Assembly (NCBI GenBank): GCA_025922715.1
Contig: JAICHH010000114.1
Coordinates: 1-5,931, forward strand
Direction of reading: 5' to 3'
Origin: Nitrososphaeraceae archaeon
GTDB taxonomy: Archaea; Thermoproteota; Nitrososphaeria; Nitrososphaerales; Nitrososphaeraceae
DNA: 5,931 nucleotides
Shown in pieces: positions 5,201 through 5,931 of this stretch. The notes below the pieces were generated by a model. That model was not told the DNA's origin. It made no database searches and saw nothing but the letters and a program-made list of their open reading frames with translations. Within the stretch, counting starts at the first letter, position 1; every line of letters starts with the position of its first letter. The position numbers were made by a program, and so were the translations under genes.

Positions 5201-5599
5201 GATGCTAGTTATGACAAAATTAAACATTTAGTAGAGGTAGAAGATGACATATTTGCTGTTTTCACTATCAATACTAAACTCGAGATGGGAGATCTGAGCA
5301 TTGCTAAAAATATTAATTTTGAAAGAAATCTTATTGAAAATATATTTTTACATTTGAAAAATTATCTTCAAAAAGAAGATGAAGAAGTGAAGATTAATAC
5401 TAATATCAGTAATAGATTAGGGAAATTAAAATGGAAAATCTTGGAATATGAACAAATAAGAATTTTACAAATTTTTGAACAAAACAAAGTTGTGGTTGTA
5501 TTAATAAAAAGTAATACTACTTTGGATGAAACAGTAGATAACATACTTGGTTATTATTATGATGATGAAGAGCATTATACTCCAAAAAGTTTATTTTGA
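5192..5599 (+). CDS. DUF6659-like thaumarchaeal protein, function unknown
   Basis: This 135-residue soluble protein resembles the small DUF6659-type family that is abundant and paralogous in Nitrososphaerota; the match is by eye and not checked. The pattern is an N-terminal helix and strand, YDKIKHLVEVEDDIFAVFTIN (7-27), in which the family usually has an acidic D-x-I followed by a hydrophobic strand. A long helix follows (about 44-60), then GKLKWKILEYEQIRILQIFE (77-96) and a hydrophobic strand KVVVVLIKSNTTLDETVDNIL (99-119). This suggests a compact alpha/beta sensor-like or roadblock-like fold. The acidic tail YYYDDEEHY (121-129) is distinctive. There is no signal peptide, membrane helix or catalytic motif. 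The ATG at 5192 is the only sensible start and lies within an inverted repeat. The antiporter gene 112 bases downstream has its own TATA box, so they are probably not an operon. Confidence 0.65.
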   Translation: MNSDASYDKIKHLVEVEDDIFAVFTINTKLEMGDLSIAKNINFERNLIENIFLHLKNYLQKEDEEVKINTNISNRLGKLKWKILEYEQIRILQIFEQNKVVVVLIKSNTTLDETVDNILGYYYDDEEHYTPKSLF

Positions 5600-5683
5600 T
5601 ATTGTTATGTCAAGTTAACTCTTTTCGTATATATATTAGAAGTAAAATTGTTGATAAAAGCTCCAACCAATTATATACTTTTA

Positions 5684-5695
5684 TTATATAAATTT
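5684..5695 (+). promoter_or_regulatory. TATA box for leaderless transcription of the antiporter gene
   Basis: TTATATAAATTT is centred about 23-25 bases before the ATG at 5712, the expected archaeal TATA spacing for transcription starting at or very near the start codon. No ribosome-binding sequence lies between, consistent with a leaderless message. The preceding 80 bases after the 135-residue gene show only short T-runs (such as CTCTTTTCG near 5620) as possible termination signals. Confidence 0.5.
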
Positions 5696-5711
5696 TTAAT
5701 AATCAATAATT

Positions 5712-5931
5712 ATGGCGGTAGGTACTGAATCATCAACAATATTTATTCATGTAATAATTTCTCTTTCCCTACTGCTGTTTGCATCAAAAATATTTGCAGA
5801 ACTTTTTCATCGGATTAAACTGCCAATAGTATTAGGAGAACTTTTAGCGGGAATTATAATAGGTCCTTATGCTTTAGGAGGATTGCCATTATTCAATGGA
5901 GAACCATTAGTAATTCTTGATGAAACAATCA
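5712..5931 (+). CDS. Cation:proton antiporter, CPA2/KefB-type (N-terminal part, runs off the window)
   Basis: The first 73 residues of a membrane antiporter are visible; the frame is open to the right edge. A first hydrophobic helix (about residues 9-29) is followed by the short basic turn HRIKLPIVLGE (33-43) and then LLAGIIIGPYALGG (44-57). The P-x-V-L-G-E-x-x-A-G-x-x-x-G-P arrangement is the hallmark of the N-terminus of the Na+/H+ exchanger domain in CPA2 proteins such as KefB and NapA-like carriers. Such proteins exchange Na+ or K+ for protons across the cytoplasmic membrane. The ion-binding aspartates and any C-terminal TrkA-N or universal-stress domain lie outside the window, so ion specificity and subtype cannot be given. 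The ATG is supported by the TATA box at 5684-5695. Confidence 0.88.
   Translation, partial: MAVGTESSTIFIHVIISLSLLLFASKIFAELFHRIKLPIVLGELLAGIIIGPYALGGLPLFNGEPLVILDETI

Noticed and set aside
1..5931. CRISPR array, insertion sequence or integrase attachment site
   Set aside because: No regularly spaced direct repeats, no transposase or recombinase motifs, and no paired terminal repeats were seen in the window.

Overview
This AT-rich window has archaeal features: TATA-like elements about 25 bases upstream of several start codons, almost no Shine-Dalgarno sites, TTG starts, and exported proteins whose leaders end in A-x-A followed by Q or Y. The exported protein families and a DUF6659-like protein point to an ammonia-oxidising member of Nitrososphaerota (Thaumarchaeota), probably Nitrososphaerales and possibly close to Nitrosocosmicus. 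That placement is inference from protein style and was not checked by a search.

Layout: the first 59 bases hold what looks like the last codons of a plus-strand gene. Two small plus-strand genes follow: a 61-residue protein with two cysteine pairs (165-350) and an 83-residue protein of unknown function (454-705). A gene-free convergent gap (706-964) contains a hairpin and T-runs. Three minus-strand genes come next: a 14-helix DHA2-type MFS exporter (965-2488), a 219-residue exported protein with a Met/Gly/Pro/Gln-rich linker (2647-3306), and a 345-residue exported beta-rich protein (3492-4529). Gaps of 158 and 185 bases, each with its own promoter-like or hairpin sequence, suggest three separate transcripts rather than one tight operon.

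From 4530 to 5191 there is no intact gene. This stretch holds several short inverted repeats and, on the minus strand at 4782-4949, a protein-like open stretch with no usable start that reads as the remnant of a small gene. A plus-strand 135-residue DUF6659-like gene (5192-5599) begins inside a perfect inverted repeat. The window ends in the first 73 codons of a CPA2/KefB-type cation:proton antiporter (from 5712), with a TATA box placed for leaderless transcription.

The shared theme is the cell envelope: an exporter, two secreted or surface proteins and an antiporter. Nothing ties them firmly into one pathway, and I see no convincing new multi-gene system. The observations most worth following are the inverted repeat over the 5192 start codon, the orphan coding remnant at 4782-4949, the perfect hairpin between the exported protein and the MFS gene, and a terminator-like hairpin at 3367-3397 on a strand with no gene before it.
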